Origin: CAZAIO01 sp964485235
Lineage (GTDB): Bacteria > Chloroflexota > Dehalococcoidia > GIF9 > UBA5629
Reading direction: 5' to 3'
NCBI GenBank assembly: GCA_964485235.1
Contig: CAZAIO010000146.1
Coordinates: 1 to 5,538 of the forward strand
Length of the DNA: 5,538 bases
Both the position numbers and the translations under genes were made by a program. Positions 4,504-5,538 of the stretch are shown here, in pieces. The number at the start of each line of letters is the position of its first letter. The stretch's first letter is position 1. The notes under the pieces are model-generated. The model saw nothing but the letters and a program-made list of their open reading frames with translations. It was not told where the DNA came from and searched no databases.

Positions 4504-4767
4504 ATGATAGACGACGAATCAAACTGGAAAGACAAAGGGTGCGAATTTTTCCCGTCGTGTCTCAACTGTCCTTTTCCCGTATGTATCGAGGACGAGCCGA
4601 GAGGAAGGCAGAAAATGAGAAAAAGGGACAGGGAAAGCAGGATCGCTGCACTGAGAAGCGAAGGAAAAAGCGTCTCTGAAATTGCGGGCATGTTCAATCT
4701 GAGCAGGCGGTCCGTATACCGCGCCCTCGCCCTCAACAGGCCGGAGGTGAAACAGCAGTATGGATGA
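4504..4767 (+). CDS. Small Cys-cluster and helix-turn-helix protein, phage-associated
   Basis: An 87-residue protein from ATG 4504. Residues 13-27 carry Cys13, Cys19, Cys22 and Cys27 (C-x5-C-x2-C-x4-C), a likely metal or Fe-S site. Residues 47-75 form a helix-turn-helix of the resolvase/Homeodomain-like type (RSEGKSVSEIAGMFNLSRRSVYRAL). The start is uncertain: ATG 4465 sits within the promoter spacer; ATG 4504 keeps the whole Cys cluster but has no Shine-Dalgarno; ATG 4615 has the strong site GAGGAAGG but would leave only the 51-residue HTH part. The TGA stop overlaps the portal gene's start by 8 bases, so the two are translationally coupled. It sits where a small terminase subunit is often found, and an HTH would suit DNA recognition, but no large terminase follows. 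A transcription regulator is equally possible. Confidence 0.7.
   Translation: MIDDESNWKDKGCEFFPSCLNCPFPVCIEDEPRGRQKMRKRDRESRIAALRSEGKSVSEIAGMFNLSRRSVYRALALNRPEVKQQYG
4743..4750 (+). promoter_or_regulatory. Ribosome binding site of the portal gene
   Basis: GGAGGTGA within the last codons of the HTH gene, nine bases before ATG 4760. It decides this start over the out-of-frame ATG at 4764 and implies coupled translation. Confidence 0.8.
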
Positions 4768-5538
4768 AATTTCGAGCAAGGTTTCCGATAGCTTCACTCC
4801 GCAGTCATTATCCAACCGGGACAAGGACCGGTTCGCCGGTTACAAGCGCAGCCTGGACTTTTACGACGGCAACCAGTGGACCGAGCGCTCCCGCAACCGG
4901 CAGCTCGTGTTCAACTATACCCGGATCGCCATCGACAAGATCACCAGCTACCTCATGCAGGGGCTCAACTTCGCCTGTGATGCCCGGGAGCCGGAAAGCG
5001 ACGGCGCCACACAATTCGCTGAGAAAGCAGAACAATTGATCTACCATGTGTACCAGGACAATGCCCTCGAGCAGCTCGACTATGAGACCGAGACCGACGC
5101 GGCCATACTGGGCGACGGCTGTTACAAGGTCACCTGGGACGCCGAGGAAAAGCGGATCCGCGTCACTTCCCCGGACGTCAACGGGCTCTATGCCTGGTGG
5201 AAAGCCGACGATCCGTCCCGCGTGTGGCGCGTGGCGTCCCGGTACCAGCTCGCAAAAGATGAGATCGCCCGGCTGTATAACAGGACCATCAATAAAAAGA
5301 ACGCTTACCTTACCGAGCTCTGGACGGCGCAGCAGTTCACGCTCTACCTGGACAACGAGGTGATCGACAACAAGCCTAACCCGTACGGGTTTATCCCGTT
5401 CATCATATTCCCCAATCTCAGGAAGCCCAAGCAGTTCTGGGGCATAAGCGATATCCCCGCACTGCAGGAGGCGCAGCGGGAACTCAACCGCGCGCTTACC
5501 CAGCTCTCCCGGATCCTCGAAGTGTCCGGAAATCCCAT
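4760..5538 (+). CDS. Phage portal protein (SPP1-like), N-terminal part
   Basis: 259 codons from ATG 4760, open to the window edge, so the C-terminus is missing. GGAGGTGA (4743-4750) lies nine bases upstream, inside the HTH gene. Portal proteins form the dodecameric ring through which DNA enters the capsid. Family features seen: FAGYKRSLDFYDGNQW (25-40), NYTRIAIDKITSYLMQ (52-67; the start of the clip/wing region in SPP1-like portals), an acidic LDYETETDAAILGDGCYKVTWD segment (106-127), and a PYGFIPFIIFPN to LQEAQRELNRALTQLSRILEVSGNP stretch (208-259) typical of the family. There is no frameshift. Adjacency to the coupled HTH gene and to an SOS-type operator suggests the start of a phage morphogenesis module. 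Portal identity is fairly sure; the subfamily is less so. Confidence 0.85.
   Translation, partial: MDEISSKVSDSFTPQSLSNRDKDRFAGYKRSLDFYDGNQWTERSRNRQLVFNYTRIAIDKITSYLMQGLNFACDAREPESDGATQFAEKAEQLIYHVYQDNALEQLDYETETDAAILGDGCYKVTWDAEEKRIRVTSPDVNGLYAWWKADDPSRVWRVASRYQLAKDEIARLYNRTINKKNAYLTELWTAQQFTLYLDNEVIDNKPNPYGFIPFIIFPNLRKPKQFWGISDIPALQEAQRELNRALTQLSRILEVSGNP

Overview
The window looks like accessory DNA from an anaerobic bacterium, most plausibly a member of Chloroflexota near Dehalococcoidia. That placement is inferred from the gene repertoire: secreted BNR-type and IPT/TIG-type surface proteins, a REP/RAYT repeat island, and a LexA-type box of the GAAC-N4-GTTC class. No rRNA or other marker gene is present to confirm it.

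Left part (1-1145, minus strand): the N-terminal 259 codons of a secreted protein with Asp-box (BNR) motifs. Ahead of it lies a leader of about 300 bases, rich in hairpins and also readable as a 91-codon ORF with a near-perfect Shine-Dalgarno. A possible extended -10 promoter sits near 1125.

Middle (about 1316-2760): a palindromic-repeat island around a REP-associated tyrosine transposase (RAYT). Repeat units carry GTAG feet and 8-base hairpin arms. One complete two-hairpin unit (59 bases) lies in frame inside the RAYT gene and supplies 20 of its residues. Non-REP spacer sequences, a 17-base motif and a terminator-like hairpin are also duplicated here.

Right of centre (2769-4108, minus strand): a 434-codon gene for a secreted IPT/TIG-plus-Fn3 protein with a C-terminal membrane anchor. 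Codon 28 is UGA. Immediately downstream, at the spacing expected for a bacterial SECIS, is a 7-bp hairpin with the loop GGUCU, resembling the E. coli fdhF SECIS loop. The upstream promoter (TTGACA, 17 bp, TATAAA) places the transcription start on the ATG itself, which predicts a leaderless mRNA. This is the strongest candidate for something undescribed: an extracytoplasmic selenoprotein. A nonsense mutation is the main alternative.

Right end (4448-5538, plus strand): the start of a phage operon. A promoter with a LexA-like palindrome in its spacer precedes a small Cys-cluster/HTH protein, which is translationally coupled to a phage portal protein that runs off the window. A prophage induced by DNA damage would fit this layout. 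Roughly 340 bases (4109-4447) separate the two divergent promoters and hold no gene that I can support.
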